A stretch of DNA of 64,000 bases from Pseudomonas fluorescens. Its GTDB lineage: Bacteria; Pseudomonadota; Gammaproteobacteria; Pseudomonadales; Pseudomonadaceae. Location: assembly GCF_000967965.1 (NCBI RefSeq), contig NZ_LACC01000011.1:472846-536845 (forward strand), read 5' to 3'. Below, piece by piece: positions 53,522 to 61,378 of this stretch (its first letter is position 1; each line of letters opens with the position of its first letter). A model generated the notes under the pieces. It was not told where the DNA came from. It saw only the letters and a program-made list of their open reading frames with translations, and made no database searches. Made by a program: the position numbers and the translations under genes.

Positions 53522-54805
53522 ATGAACCTGTTCAGTCTGCGCCGCAGTCCTCTCAGTCTTGATGATCTGGTCTTGGACGCCTCCCGGCCATCCCAAGGCG
53601 TTAACCTTTCCAGCGAGTACTTGATGCCCAGTGTCGAGCGGCCGAAACAGGTGTTTGTGCGTGGCCAGGGTTCATGGTTGTGGGACAGTGATGACCGTGC
53701 GTACCTGGACTTTTCCCAAGGCGGCGGGGCCAACTGCCTCGGTCATAGCCCTTCGGTACTGGTCAATGCAATCACAGCCCAGGCTCAGTCGCTGATCAAT
53801 CCGGGTTTCGGTCTGCATAACCGCGGCATGCTTAGCCTCGCCGAATATCTGTGTGCCAGCACCGGCAGTGATCAGGCCTACCTGCTCAATACCGGCAGCG
53901 AAGCCTGTGAGGCGGCGATCAAACTGGCGCGCAAATGGGGTCAACAACATCGCGGCGGTGCGTCGCGAATCATTGTGGCCAACAACGGTTGCCATGGCCG
54001 CAGCCTGGCGACGATTTCGGCGTCGGACAGTTCGACATTGATCAACCGATTCGAGCCGCAATTGCCAGGCTTCAGTCGTGTCCCGTTCAATGATCTGCCA
54101 GCGTTGCATGCGGCCGTGGATGAACGGACCGTAGCGATCATGCTCGAGCCGATCCAGAGCGAAGCCGGCGTTATCCCGGCCACCGCGCACTACCTCAAGG
54201 GCGTCGAACGCTTGTGCCGTGAACTCGGTATTTTGTTGATCCTCGACGAAGTGCAAACCGGCATCGGCCGTTGTGGCACCTTGCTCGCGGAACAGTCCTG
54301 CGGCGTCACGGCGGATATCGTCGTGCTTGGCAAAGGCTTGGGCGGCGGTGTGCCATTGGCCGCGCTGCTGGCGCGGGGCAAAGCTTGCTGTTTCGACACT
54401 GGCGAGGTGACTGGCACTCATCACGGTAATGCGTTGATGACCGCGGCGGGACTTGCGGTGCTCGATACCGTGCAGGACAAGGATTTCCTCAAACACGTCG
54501 CAGAAGCCGGGCAACACCTGCGTGAAGGATTGACGCGTCTGGCCCATCGTTACGATCACGGCGAGTTGCGCGGACAAGGGCTGCTTTGGGGGCTGACGCT
54601 GTCGGACGACTCCGCTGACGCGGTGGTCAAGGCCGCGCTGTACGAAGGCTTGCTGCTCAATGCCCCGCAACCCGACTGCCTGCGCTTTACCCCTGCGCTT
54701 AATGTCAGCAACGCCAACATCGATGAAATGCTCCTGCGCCTGGCGCGGGCCTTCTCCCGAGTACGCACCGCGCAATTGCAGTGCCGCAAAGGGATTGCCG
54801 TCTGA
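53522..54805 (+). CDS. Class III PLP aminotransferase, acetylornithine aminotransferase-like
   Basis: 427 aa. Fold-type I aminotransferase: QVFVRGQGSWLWDSDDRAYLDFSQGGGANCLGH, NTGSEACEAAIKLARKWG, ILDEVQTGIGRCGTLL and PLP lysine in VVLGKGLGGGVPLAALL, then GTHHGNALMTAAG. It resembles ArgD/AstC but has a 34-residue N-terminal extension (an ATG at 53624 would give the usual family start) and HGNA in place of the usual GGNP-like block. The substrate is undetermined. Divergent LysR gene upstream; strong terminator downstream. Confidence 0.87.
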   Translation: MNLFSLRRSPLSLDDLVLDASRPSQGVNLSSEYLMPSVERPKQVFVRGQGSWLWDSDDRAYLDFSQGGGANCLGHSPSVLVNAITAQAQSLINPGFGLHNRGMLSLAEYLCASTGSDQAYLLNTGSEACEAAIKLARKWGQQHRGGASRIIVANNGCHGRSLATISASDSSTLINRFEPQLPGFSRVPFNDLPALHAAVDERTVAIMLEPIQSEAGVIPATAHYLKGVERLCRELGILLILDEVQTGIGRCGTLLAEQSCGVTADIVVLGKGLGGGVPLAALLARGKACCFDTGEVTGTHHGNALMTAAGLAVLDTVQDKDFLKHVAEAGQHLREGLTRLAHRYDHGELRGQGLLWGLTLSDDSADAVVKAALYEGLLLNAPQPDCLRFTPALNVSNANIDEMLLRLARAFSRVRTAQLQCRKGIAV

Positions 54806-54852
54806 TCAGACGCGCCCTGCACACACTCCAGAACCGTCTCGCGGTAATACGC

Positions 54853-54894
54853 ACGCCCCACGCCCGACACTTTTGGCGTGGGGCGTTTTTTTTT
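54853..54894 (+). terminator. Intrinsic terminator after the aminotransferase
   Basis: ACGCCCCACGCC-N10-GGCGTGGGGCGT, a perfect 12-bp stem, then eight further T. Confidence 0.95.
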
Positions 54895-55019
54895 GGCCGG
54901 GTTTTTCCAAAGGCAATCTCGGCTTGAGCGGTTGGCGCATCAATGGCTTTCTAGCGTGAATCGGCAGGGACTGCCGGTGCCAGCGAAACGGCGTTGCTGT
55001 CGCGTTGGTTTTGAATTCT

Positions 55020-55036
55020 ATACCACCAAGTGGTAT
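55020..55036. promoter_or_regulatory. Palindromic operator of the toxin-antitoxin operon
   Basis: ATACCAC-caa-GTGGTAT, perfect 7-bp arms, 21 bases before the toxin start. HTH antitoxins of this class bind such palindromes to autoregulate. Confidence 0.7.
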
Positions 55037-55056
55037 GTTTTATGGAAGGGATGCCG

Positions 55057-55413
55057 ATGTCACCAAGGCTGTTCAAGACAAAGCGCTTCGCAATGCAGGC
55101 TGCCAAGGCCTGGATCGGTGATGACGAACTCCAGGAGGCATTCACCGAAATGCTCAATGGTCAGGCTGACAATTTGGGCGGCGGGGTCTGGAAGAAGCGT
55201 TTGAATGCCAACCGCCATCGCTCGATTATCCTGGCCAAGGGCGGTGCTCATTGGGTCTATCAGTTCCTGTACGCAAAGAAAGATCAGAGCAATATCAGTC
55301 CCAGGCATTTGCTCGACTTGCGAGCGTTGGCCAAGACATATGGTGGACTGACCGAAATGGAAATTCAGCGTTTGCTGGATGCAAAGGAGTTTGTGGAGAT
55401 ACCAAATGAGTAA
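55057..55413 (+). CDS. RelE/HigB-like toxin of a type II toxin-antitoxin pair
   Basis: 118 aa from ATG 55057 (MSPRLFKTKRFAMQAAK), chosen because GGAAGGG lies six bases upstream; earlier starts overlap the operator. The sequence resembles the RelE/ParE-superfamily proteins that precede an HTH antitoxin: GGGVWKKRLNANRHRSIILAKGGAHWVYQFLYAKKDQSNIS, ending in DLRALAKTY. Such toxins usually cleave ribosome-bound mRNA. The toxin-first order is the HigBA arrangement. It overlaps the antitoxin gene by 8 bases. Confidence 0.82.
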   Translation: MSPRLFKTKRFAMQAAKAWIGDDELQEAFTEMLNGQADNLGGGVWKKRLNANRHRSIILAKGGAHWVYQFLYAKKDQSNISPRHLLDLRALAKTYGGLTEMEIQRLLDAKEFVEIPNE

Positions 55414-55726
55414 AAAATTCAAAAGTGAGCTATCGGAATCGATCCACGAATCGGCTAGTGCCTTGTACGCCATAGGTGCAATCAGCAAGGCGACCATGCG
55501 TGAATTCGATGAGTCTTGTCTTGCACGGGTGCCGGATGCGATTCCCGCGCAAGAGATCAAGGCATTGCGTGAGCGCAACAATGTCAGCCAACCGGTGTTT
55601 GCGCGCTACCTGAACACCAGCGCTTCCACGGTCAAGCAATGGGAAGCAGGGGATAAGCACCCCAGTGGCATGGCGCTGAAGTTGCTGAGTATCGTGCGCA
55701 AACACGGTCTGGAGATACTGGCCTGA
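55406..55726 (+). CDS. HTH antitoxin (HigA/NadS-like)
   Basis: 106 aa from ATG 55406 (MSKKFKSELSESIHESASAL). The C-terminal XRE-type HTH (ALRERNNVSQPVFARYLNTSASTVKQWEAGDKHPSG, about 54-90) is typical of antitoxins that bind their own operator through the C-terminal half. The N-terminal half would contact the toxin. Translationally coupled to the toxin. Confidence 0.87.
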   Translation: MSKKFKSELSESIHESASALYAIGAISKATMREFDESCLARVPDAIPAQEIKALRERNNVSQPVFARYLNTSASTVKQWEAGDKHPSGMALKLLSIVRKHGLEILA

Positions 55727-55809
55727 GGAATCGGGCTGAACCCTGACAAACGGCACAGGTCGATTAGCTGTAGGGCTCGAACGAGTCCACCCCAATCAGG
55801 AGCTGTCCC

Positions 55810-55968
55810 ATGGACTTTATTCGCATCATCATCGCCATCCTGTTGCCGCCACTGGGTGTGTTTCTGCAAGTAGGATTCGGCGGGGCGTTCTGGCTGAATA
55901 TTCTGCTGACGTTGTGCGGTTACATTCCTGGGATCGTGCATGCGGTGTACATCATCGCCAAGCGCTGA
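55810..55968 (+). CDS. Pmp3/YqaE family small membrane protein
   Basis: 52 aa: MDFIRIIIAILLPPLGVFLQ and then GYIPGIVHAVYIIAKR. It has two TM helices and the family PPLGVF and PGIIHA-like (PGIVHAVYI) motifs. AGGAG lies seven bases before the ATG. Pmp3-type proteins are linked to membrane potential and salt or stress tolerance in yeast and plants; in bacteria the role is less clear. Confidence 0.9.
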   Translation: MDFIRIIIAILLPPLGVFLQVGFGGAFWLNILLTLCGYIPGIVHAVYIIAKR

Positions 55969-55994
55969 GCTGAGCTGAGCGTCGGCAGGGAGAC

Positions 55995-56020
55995 CGCCTT
56001 CGCGAGCCTGCTCGCGATTG
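55995..56020. repeat. Degenerate half REP
   Basis: ccttcgcgagcctgctcgcg, a REP-core hairpin lacking the usual ctcccaca end and an inverted partner. Confidence 0.6.
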
Positions 56021-56052
56021 AGACGCCACCGTTTCGGCAATGAGCGCGGGCT

Positions 56053-57879
56053 TCAGTCCACTGAATCCATCACCCGCCGATAAAACAACCACTCCTGCTC
56101 CAGCGCATGGGCCTGGTTACCGGCCTTGCGAAAGCCATGGCGTTCGTCCGCGTAGTAATGCGCTTCGACCAGGATGCCGTTGTCTTGCAGCGCCGTGACC
56201 ATGTCGCGGGTCTGCTGCGGGACGACCACGGCATCCAGTTCTCCTTGAAAGAAGATCATCGGCACGCGGATGTTGCCGGCATGCAGCAGCGGCGTGCGGG
56301 CGGCGTAGCGTTCGCCATCCAGTTGCGGATCGCCGATCAGCCAGTCCAGATAGTCGCTTTCGAATTTGTGGGTCGCGCGCCCCAGCGCCACCGGATCGCT
56401 GACCCCATACAGGCTGGCGCCGGCGCGGAACACGTTGTGAAAGGCCAAGGCGCAAAGGGTGGTGTAACCGCCGGCACTGCCGCCGCGAATGAACGCCTTC
56501 TCGCCATCGATCAAGCCGTGTTCTTTGAGGTAGCTGACCACGGCGCAGGCGTCTTGCACATCCACATCGCCCCAACTCAGGTGCAGTGCCTGGCGATAGG
56601 CCCGGCCATAACCGCTGCTGCCACGATAATTGAGGTCGGCCACGGCGAAGCCCCGCTGGGCCCAGTACTGGATACGCGGATCGAGCATCGGGTAGCACGC
56701 CGAGGTCGGTCCGCCATGGACGAACACCACCAATGGCGGTTTCGCCTCGCCGGTCATCGCCGGGTAGAAGAAGCCGTGTGCTTCGCCTGAGCCGCTTGGG
56801 TAGCGCAAGGTTTGCGGGCGGCTGATCTGTTCGGGGGCAAGCGGTGCGATGCCGCCGGCCAGCACCTGCACTTGCCGGCTCTGGCGGTCGATGGCGATGA
56901 CGGCGGTTGAACTGACGGGCGACGCGGCGATGCAATAGATGAACTGCTCATCCACGGCGAGATGGCGGAAGCGGCTGTAGTCGCCGGTGAAGTCAGCGCT
57001 GGAATCGCCGCCTATGCCCAATCGGCCAAACCCGCCCTCGGTCCAACTGGCCAGATAACTGTCGTCGCTGAGCGGTAACCAGGTGCTGCCGCCGAGTTGC
57101 CAGGGCGCGGGACCATGGTCGGCGCTGGCACTTGGCATTGGGTTCAAGCCTTTTTCAGATTCTTTCCATGGCTGCCAGTAACCCGCTCGATCCGTCAGGC
57201 AATACAAGCGACCGTCGGCATCAAACCGCGGTTGTTGCACAGACTCTTGAACGCCGTCGCCCGCCACACAACGAGCCTCGGCAAAACCGCCGTTGGCGAG
57301 GCGTTCGGCAACCATCAAGCGGGTCGCTGTCCATGGCTGATCCGGGCGACTCCACTCGATCCAGGCTAGGCGCCGGGCATCAGGGCTCAGCGTCGGTGCC
57401 GCGTAGAAATCAGCACCCTCGGTCAGCAGGTGACGTGTGCCATCCGACAGATCGATCGCCACCAGTCGGTGTTGGTCGCGATGCTCCTCGACCGCCAGCA
57501 CTTGCCCGTTGGCGAACTGCAGATCGCCATAACGGCAGGCTCCAGAGGTCAGCCTTTCGGGCGCTTCGTCTTGCAGTGATTGCCGATACAACTGTTGGTC
57601 GGCCTCGTTGACGAAAACGATACCGTCGTCGGTAAGACAAAACGCGCCGCCACCATATTCGTACACCCGACTGCGCACACTGAACCCCGGTGGCGTCAGG
57701 CATTTCGCTGCACCATCGCGCCAATGCCAGATCCGGCACGCTGCGTCTTCGGGACGGTACTCGTTCCAGAACAGGCCCTGCCGACCGACCTGCAGTTCGG
57801 CAAAATCGATACCGGCGGCCACGGCTTTGGCAGCGCTGAAAGGCTCAGCTTTTGGCGATGAGGCGTGAGTTTCGTTCAT
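56053..57879 (-). CDS. S9 family (prolyl oligopeptidase-like) peptidase of the PQQ cluster
   Basis: 608 aa: an N-terminal beta-propeller-like half (repeats such as [18 protein letters not shown] and [17 protein letters not shown]) and a C-terminal alpha/beta hydrolase. The nucleophile elbow is [10 protein letters not shown] (Ser near residue 469); Asp is expected in [11 protein letters not shown] and His in [10 protein letters not shown]. It overlaps pqqE by 35 bases, so it belongs to the operon. Peptidases at this place are named pqqG or pqqM in some Pseudomonas reports; a role in trimming PqqA or the cross-linked peptide is a reasonable inference. Confidence 0.87.
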   Translation of the reverse strand: MNETHASSPKAEPFSAAKAVAAGIDFAELQVGRQGLFWNEYRPEDAACRIWHWRDGAAKCLTPPGFSVRSRVYEYGGGAFCLTDDGIVFVNEADQQLYRQSLQDEAPERLTSGACRYGDLQFANGQVLAVEEHRDQHRLVAIDLSDGTRHLLTEGADFYAAPTLSPDARRLAWIEWSRPDQPWTATRLMVAERLANGGFAEARCVAGDGVQESVQQPRFDADGRLYCLTDRAGYWQPWKESEKGLNPMPSASADHGPAPWQLGGSTWLPLSDDSYLASWTEGGFGRLGIGGDSSADFTGDYSRFRHLAVDEQFIYCIAASPVSSTAVIAIDRQSRQVQVLAGGIAPLAPEQISRPQTLRYPSGSGEAHGFFYPAMTGEAKPPLVVFVHGGPTSACYPMLDPRIQYWAQRGFAVADLNYRGSSGYGRAYRQALHLSWGDVDVQDACAVVSYLKEHGLIDGEKAFIRGGSAGGYTTLCALAFHNVFRAGASLYGVSDPVALGRATHKFESDYLDWLIGDPQLDGERYAARTPLLHAGNIRVPMIFFQGELDAVVVPQQTRDMVTALQDNGILVEAHYYADERHGFRKAGNQAHALEQEWLFYRRVMDSVD

Positions 57880-58996
57880 TGCGAAAGGCCAGTCGGTCGA
57901 TGGTCTGGGTGGCGTGTTCGGCTTCTTCGCGGGCCTTGAGGATCACGCCGTGTTGTGGCGACTTGCTGCACACCGGGTCGGCATTGCTGGCATCGCCGGT
58001 GAGCATGAACGCCTGGCAGCGGCAGCCGCCGAAGTCTTTTTCTTTCTCGTCACAGGAACGGCACGGCTCGGGCATCCAGTCGTAGCCACGAAAGCGGTTG
58101 AAGCCGAACGAGTCATACCAGATGTGTTGCATGCTGTGGTCGCGCACGTTGGGAAACTGCACCGGCATCTGTCGGGCACCGTGACAGGGCAGCGCGGTTC
58201 CGTCTGGCGTGACCGTCAGAAAAATACTGCCCCAACCATTCATGCAGGCTTTCGGGCGTTCTTCGTAATAGTCCGGGGTGACGAAAATCAGCTTGCACGG
58301 ATGCCCTTCGGCTTCCAGTTTGGCGCGGTATTCGTTGGTGATGCGTTCGGCACGCACCAGTTGTTCTTTGGTCGGCAATAGCCCGACGCGATTGAGTTGC
58401 GCCCAGCCGTAGAACTGGCACGTGGCGAGCTCGACGAAGTCCGCTTCCAGGGCGATGCACAGCTCGATGATGCGGTCGATCTGGTCGATATTGTGCCGAT
58501 GGGTGACGAAGTTCAGCACCATCGGATAACCATGGGCCTTCACCGCCCGGGCCATTTCCAGTTTTTGCGCGAAGGCCTTTTTCGAACCGGCCAGCAGATT
58601 GTTCACCTGCTCGTCGCTGGCCTGGAAACTGATCTGGATGTGATCGAGACCGGCCTTCTTGAAATCGCTGATTTTCTGCTCGGTCAGGCCGATGCCGGAG
58701 GTGATCAGGTTGGTGTAGAAACCCAGTTTGCGGGCTTCGGCAATCAGCTCGGCGAGGTCCTGGCGCACCAGCGGTTCGCCACCGGAAAAGCCCAGTTGCG
58801 CGGCGCCCATTTCCCGCGCTTCGCGAAACACTTTGAGCCACTGTTCGGTACTCAGCTCTTTGCCTTGCTCGGCGAAATCCAGCGGATTGGAGCAGTATGG
58901 GCATTGCAGCGGGCAGCGATAGGTCAGCTCGGCGAGCAGCCACAGCGGCAGGCCGATCTCGGGTTTGGGTGGTACTTGCACCGATGAATCAGGCAA
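57845..58996 (-). CDS. pqqE: PqqA peptide cyclase (radical SAM)
   Basis: Forms the Glu-Tyr carbon-carbon bond in PqqA. 383 aa from TTG 58996 (reads [21 protein letters not shown]), a start nested in the last codons of pqqD; GTG 58981 ([10 protein letters not shown]) is the alternative, and there is no ATG. The radical-SAM motif is [17 protein letters not shown]. The C-terminal SPASM cluster cysteines are in [21 protein letters not shown] and [12 protein letters not shown]. Confidence 0.94.
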   Translation of the reverse strand: MPDSSVQVPPKPEIGLPLWLLAELTYRCPLQCPYCSNPLDFAEQGKELSTEQWLKVFREAREMGAAQLGFSGGEPLVRQDLAELIAEARKLGFYTNLITSGIGLTEQKISDFKKAGLDHIQISFQASDEQVNNLLAGSKKAFAQKLEMARAVKAHGYPMVLNFVTHRHNIDQIDRIIELCIALEADFVELATCQFYGWAQLNRVGLLPTKEQLVRAERITNEYRAKLEAEGHPCKLIFVTPDYYEERPKACMNGWGSIFLTVTPDGTALPCHGARQMPVQFPNVRDHSMQHIWYDSFGFNRFRGYDWMPEPCRSCDEKEKDFGGCRCQAFMLTGDASNADPVCSKSPQHGVILKAREEAEHATQTIDRLAFRNERNSRLIAKS

Positions 58997-59264
58997 GTTC
59001 GATCCAGTGCTGTGCACGGGCAACCTCCATGAATTGCTCGATGTCGTCTCCGAGCTCGGGCACGCCGGGGAACTGTTGGTCGAGCTCATTGATGATGGCC
59101 GCGACATCCCGTTCACCGTCAATCAAACCACCTATCAGCGCGGCACTTTCGTTGAGCTTGATCATGCCTTCCGGGTACAGCAGCACATGGCCTTTTTGCG
59201 CCGGCTCGTACTGGAAGCGGTAGCCGGGGCGCCAGGTCGGGGTCTTGCTGCGATCGAAACTCAT
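58989..59264 (-). CDS. pqqD: PqqA-binding chaperone PqqD
   Basis: 91 aa from ATG 59264 ([21 protein letters not shown]), overlapping the pqqC stop as ATGA. It carries the RiPP recognition element fold: [34 protein letters not shown], then EFLEVA-like C-terminal helix ([14 protein letters not shown]). It delivers PqqA to PqqE. Confidence 0.95.
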   Translation of the reverse strand: MSFDRSKTPTWRPGYRFQYEPAQKGHVLLYPEGMIKLNESAALIGGLIDGERDVAAIINELDQQFPGVPELGDDIEQFMEVARAQHWIELA

Positions 59265-60013
59265 AAGGTGATTCCTTTGTGCCAGACCCGTTCCCCGGTC
59301 ACGCTGTGATACGGCGGGCGTTTCAGTTCGTAGGCCATGCTCATGGCATCGAGCATGCTCCAAAGAATGTCCAGTTTGAACTGGAGAATTTCCAGCATGC
59401 GCTCCTGGCCTTCACGGGTGGTGTAGTGCTGCAGCGTGATCGCCAGACCATGCTCGACATCACGCCGGGCCTGGCCCAGGCGCGTGCGGAAATACTCGTA
59501 GCCGGCCGGGTCGATCCAGGGGTAATGCTGGGGCCAACTGTCCAGGCGCGACTGGTGGATCTGCGGGGCGAACAGTTCGGTCAGCGAGCTGCTCGCGGCT
59601 TCCTGCCAACTGGCGCGGCGGGCGAAATTGACATAGGCGTCCACGGCGAAGCGTACGCCGGGCAGCACTAGTTCCTGGGAACGCAGTTGGTCGGGGTCGA
59701 GGCCCACGGCCTGGCCCAGACGCAGCCAAGCTTCGATGCCGCCGTCTTCACCGGGCGCACCGTCGTGGTCGAGCAGGCGCTGAATCCATTCGCGGCGGAT
59801 CTCGCGGTCAGGGCAGTTGGCGAGGATCGCCGCGTCCTTCAGGGGGATGTTCACCTGATAGTAGAAACGGTTGGCGACCCAGCCCTGGATCTGTTCGCGG
59901 CTCGCCCGACCTTCGTACATCGCCACGTGATAGGGGTGATGGATGTGGTAATAGGCGCCCTTGGCGCGCAGGGCCGCTTCGAATTCTGCGGGGGACATTG
60001 GGGTGTCGGTCAT
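59261..60013 (-). CDS. pqqC: Pyrroloquinoline-quinone synthase
   Basis: 250 aa from ATG 60013 ([19 protein letters not shown]); the longer frame upstream is REP sequence. It catalyses the final cofactor-free ring closure and eight-electron oxidation to PQQ. Conserved blocks are [46 protein letters not shown] and [28 protein letters not shown]. It is separated from pqqB by a REP, unusual for an operon gene. Confidence 0.96.
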   Translation of the reverse strand: MTDTPMSPAEFEAALRAKGAYYHIHHPYHVAMYEGRASREQIQGWVANRFYYQVNIPLKDAAILANCPDREIRREWIQRLLDHDGAPGEDGGIEAWLRLGQAVGLDPDQLRSQELVLPGVRFAVDAYVNFARRASWQEAASSSLTELFAPQIHQSRLDSWPQHYPWIDPAGYEYFRTRLGQARRDVEHGLAITLQHYTTREGQERMLEILQFKLDILWSMLDAMSMAYELKRPPYHSVTGERVWHKGITL

Positions 60014-60083
60014 TGCGGTTCTCCGGTGTACAACCGTTGAAATCTTGGGTGTCTGGTCGGACGCTTTCGCGGCGGTGCGGCGA

Positions 60084-60152
60084 TCCGACAAGCCCGCTCC
60101 CACAGGGTTACGCGGTCAACTGTGGGAGCGAGCTTGCTCGCGATAGGGCCAT
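60084..60152. repeat. REP element inside the pqq operon
   Basis: A degenerate left half (gacaagcccgctcccacaggg) and a full right half (tgtgggagcgagcttgctcgcg) in the 142-base pqqB-pqqC spacer. Confidence 0.82.
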
Positions 60153-60155
60153 CCG

Positions 60156-61067
60156 CTACAACACAATACTCATGCCGTCATACGCCACCTCAACCTGGCG
60201 CCGATCCAGCTCTGCGCGCTCCGGCGAATCCTCATCAAGAATCGGGTTGGTATTGTTGATGTGGATAAGTACTTTGCGCTGGTTGGGCAATTGCTCAAGC
60301 ACTTCGAGCATGCCTCCGGGGCCGTTCTGCGCCAGGTGCCCCATCTCCCGACCGGTGCGGGTACCGACGCCGCGACGCTGCATTTCATCGTCATCCCACA
60401 AGGTTCCATCCACCAGCAGGCAATCGCTGCCGGCCATGATTTCCAGAAGCGCTGCATCCACCTTGCCCAGGCCCGGTGCGTAGAACAGTTTGCCGCCGGT
60501 GTTGAGGTCTTCGACGATCAGACCGATGTTGTCGCCTGGATGCGGGTCGAAGCGATGCGGTGAGTAGGGCGGTGCAGCACTGCGCAAAGGCAGCGGAGTG
60601 AAGCGCAGGTTCGGGCAAGCTGGGACGCTGAAACTTTGATCGAGTTCGATGCGATTCCAGGTCAGCCCGCCATTCCAGTGGTTGAGCATGGTGAACAGCG
60701 GAAAGCCGGTGCTCAGGTCTTCATGGACCATGTCGGTGCACCAGACCTGATGCGGGCAGCCCTCACGCAGCATGAGCAGGCCGGTGGTGTGGTCGATCTG
60801 GCTGTCCATCAGGATGATCGCGCCGATCCCGGTATCGCGCAGGGCGCGGCCCGGCTGCATCGGGGCGAAGCCCTGGAGTTGGGCGCGGATGTCCGGGGAG
60901 GTGTTGCACAGCACCCAGTTCACGCCGTCATCGGAAATCGCGATGGACGATTGCGTCCGCGCCTTGGCCCGCAGGCTGCCGCTGCGAAAGCCCGCGCAGT
61001 TCACGCAGTTGCAGTTCCACTGGGGGAAGCCTCCGCCGGCAGCGGAACCTAGAATCTGGACAAACAT
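60156..61067 (-). CDS. pqqB: PQQ biosynthesis protein PqqB
   Basis: 303-aa metallo-beta-lactamase-fold protein, reported to hydroxylate the tyrosine-derived part of the precursor. Visible are [15 protein letters not shown] (family cysteine motif), [19 protein letters not shown] (metal-ligand block), and [16 protein letters not shown] near the C-terminus. It begins 25 bases after a terminator that follows pqqA. Confidence 0.95.
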   Translation of the reverse strand: MFVQILGSAAGGGFPQWNCNCVNCAGFRSGSLRAKARTQSSIAISDDGVNWVLCNTSPDIRAQLQGFAPMQPGRALRDTGIGAIILMDSQIDHTTGLLMLREGCPHQVWCTDMVHEDLSTGFPLFTMLNHWNGGLTWNRIELDQSFSVPACPNLRFTPLPLRSAAPPYSPHRFDPHPGDNIGLIVEDLNTGGKLFYAPGLGKVDAALLEIMAGSDCLLVDGTLWDDDEMQRRGVGTRTGREMGHLAQNGPGGMLEVLEQLPNQRKVLIHINNTNPILDEDSPERAELDRRQVEVAYDGMSIVL

Positions 61068-61090
61068 GGACGCTCCATCATTTCAACGCT

Positions 61091-61123
61091 GAAAATAAAA
61101 CGCCTCGGGATAACCGAGGCGTT
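61091..61123 (-). terminator. Attenuator-type terminator between pqqA and pqqB
   Basis: Read on the minus strand: AACGCCTCGG-ttatc-CCGAGGCGTT, a perfect 10-bp stem, followed by TTATTTT. It lies 22 bases after the pqqA stop and 24 before pqqB. Partial read-through would give more pqqA transcript than pqqBCDE transcript, as needed for a precursor peptide. Confidence 0.88.
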
Positions 61124-61145
61124 AGCTGCAGTCTGCCAAGGCAGA

Positions 61146-61220
61146 TTAGCGGCTGGCGAAGTACATGGTGACTTCAAAGCCGATACGCAGGTCGGTGTAG
61201 GCAGGTTTGGTCCAGGCCAT
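61146..61220 (-). CDS. pqqA: PQQ precursor peptide
   Basis: 24-residue ribosomal peptide, [20 protein letters not shown] followed by FASR. Glu16 and Tyr20 (E-V-T-M-Y) are the residues joined by PqqE and converted to PQQ. AAGGAG lies eight bases before the ATG. Confidence 0.97.
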   Translation of the reverse strand: MAWTKPAYTDLRIGFEVTMYFASR

Positions 61221-61255
61221 AAATTGAACTCCTTCAGGTAAGGTGGGACAGCGCT

Positions 61256-61284
61256 ATCTATAGGTATAGTCCACCTCAAGTCAG
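61256..61284 (-). promoter_or_regulatory. Possible pqqA promoter
   Basis: On the minus strand a -10-like TATAGAT (61262-61256) is 16 bases from a weak -35-like CTGACT (61284-61279), 36 bases before pqqA. Confidence 0.35.
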
Positions 61285-61378
61285 AGATGTTCCAGATAGT
61301 TAGGTTGCTATGTTACTCAAAATTTCAAAGAAATTGCCCGTGAAAATTTGAGAAAGCTCCTTGCAGCCCCGGTAATGA

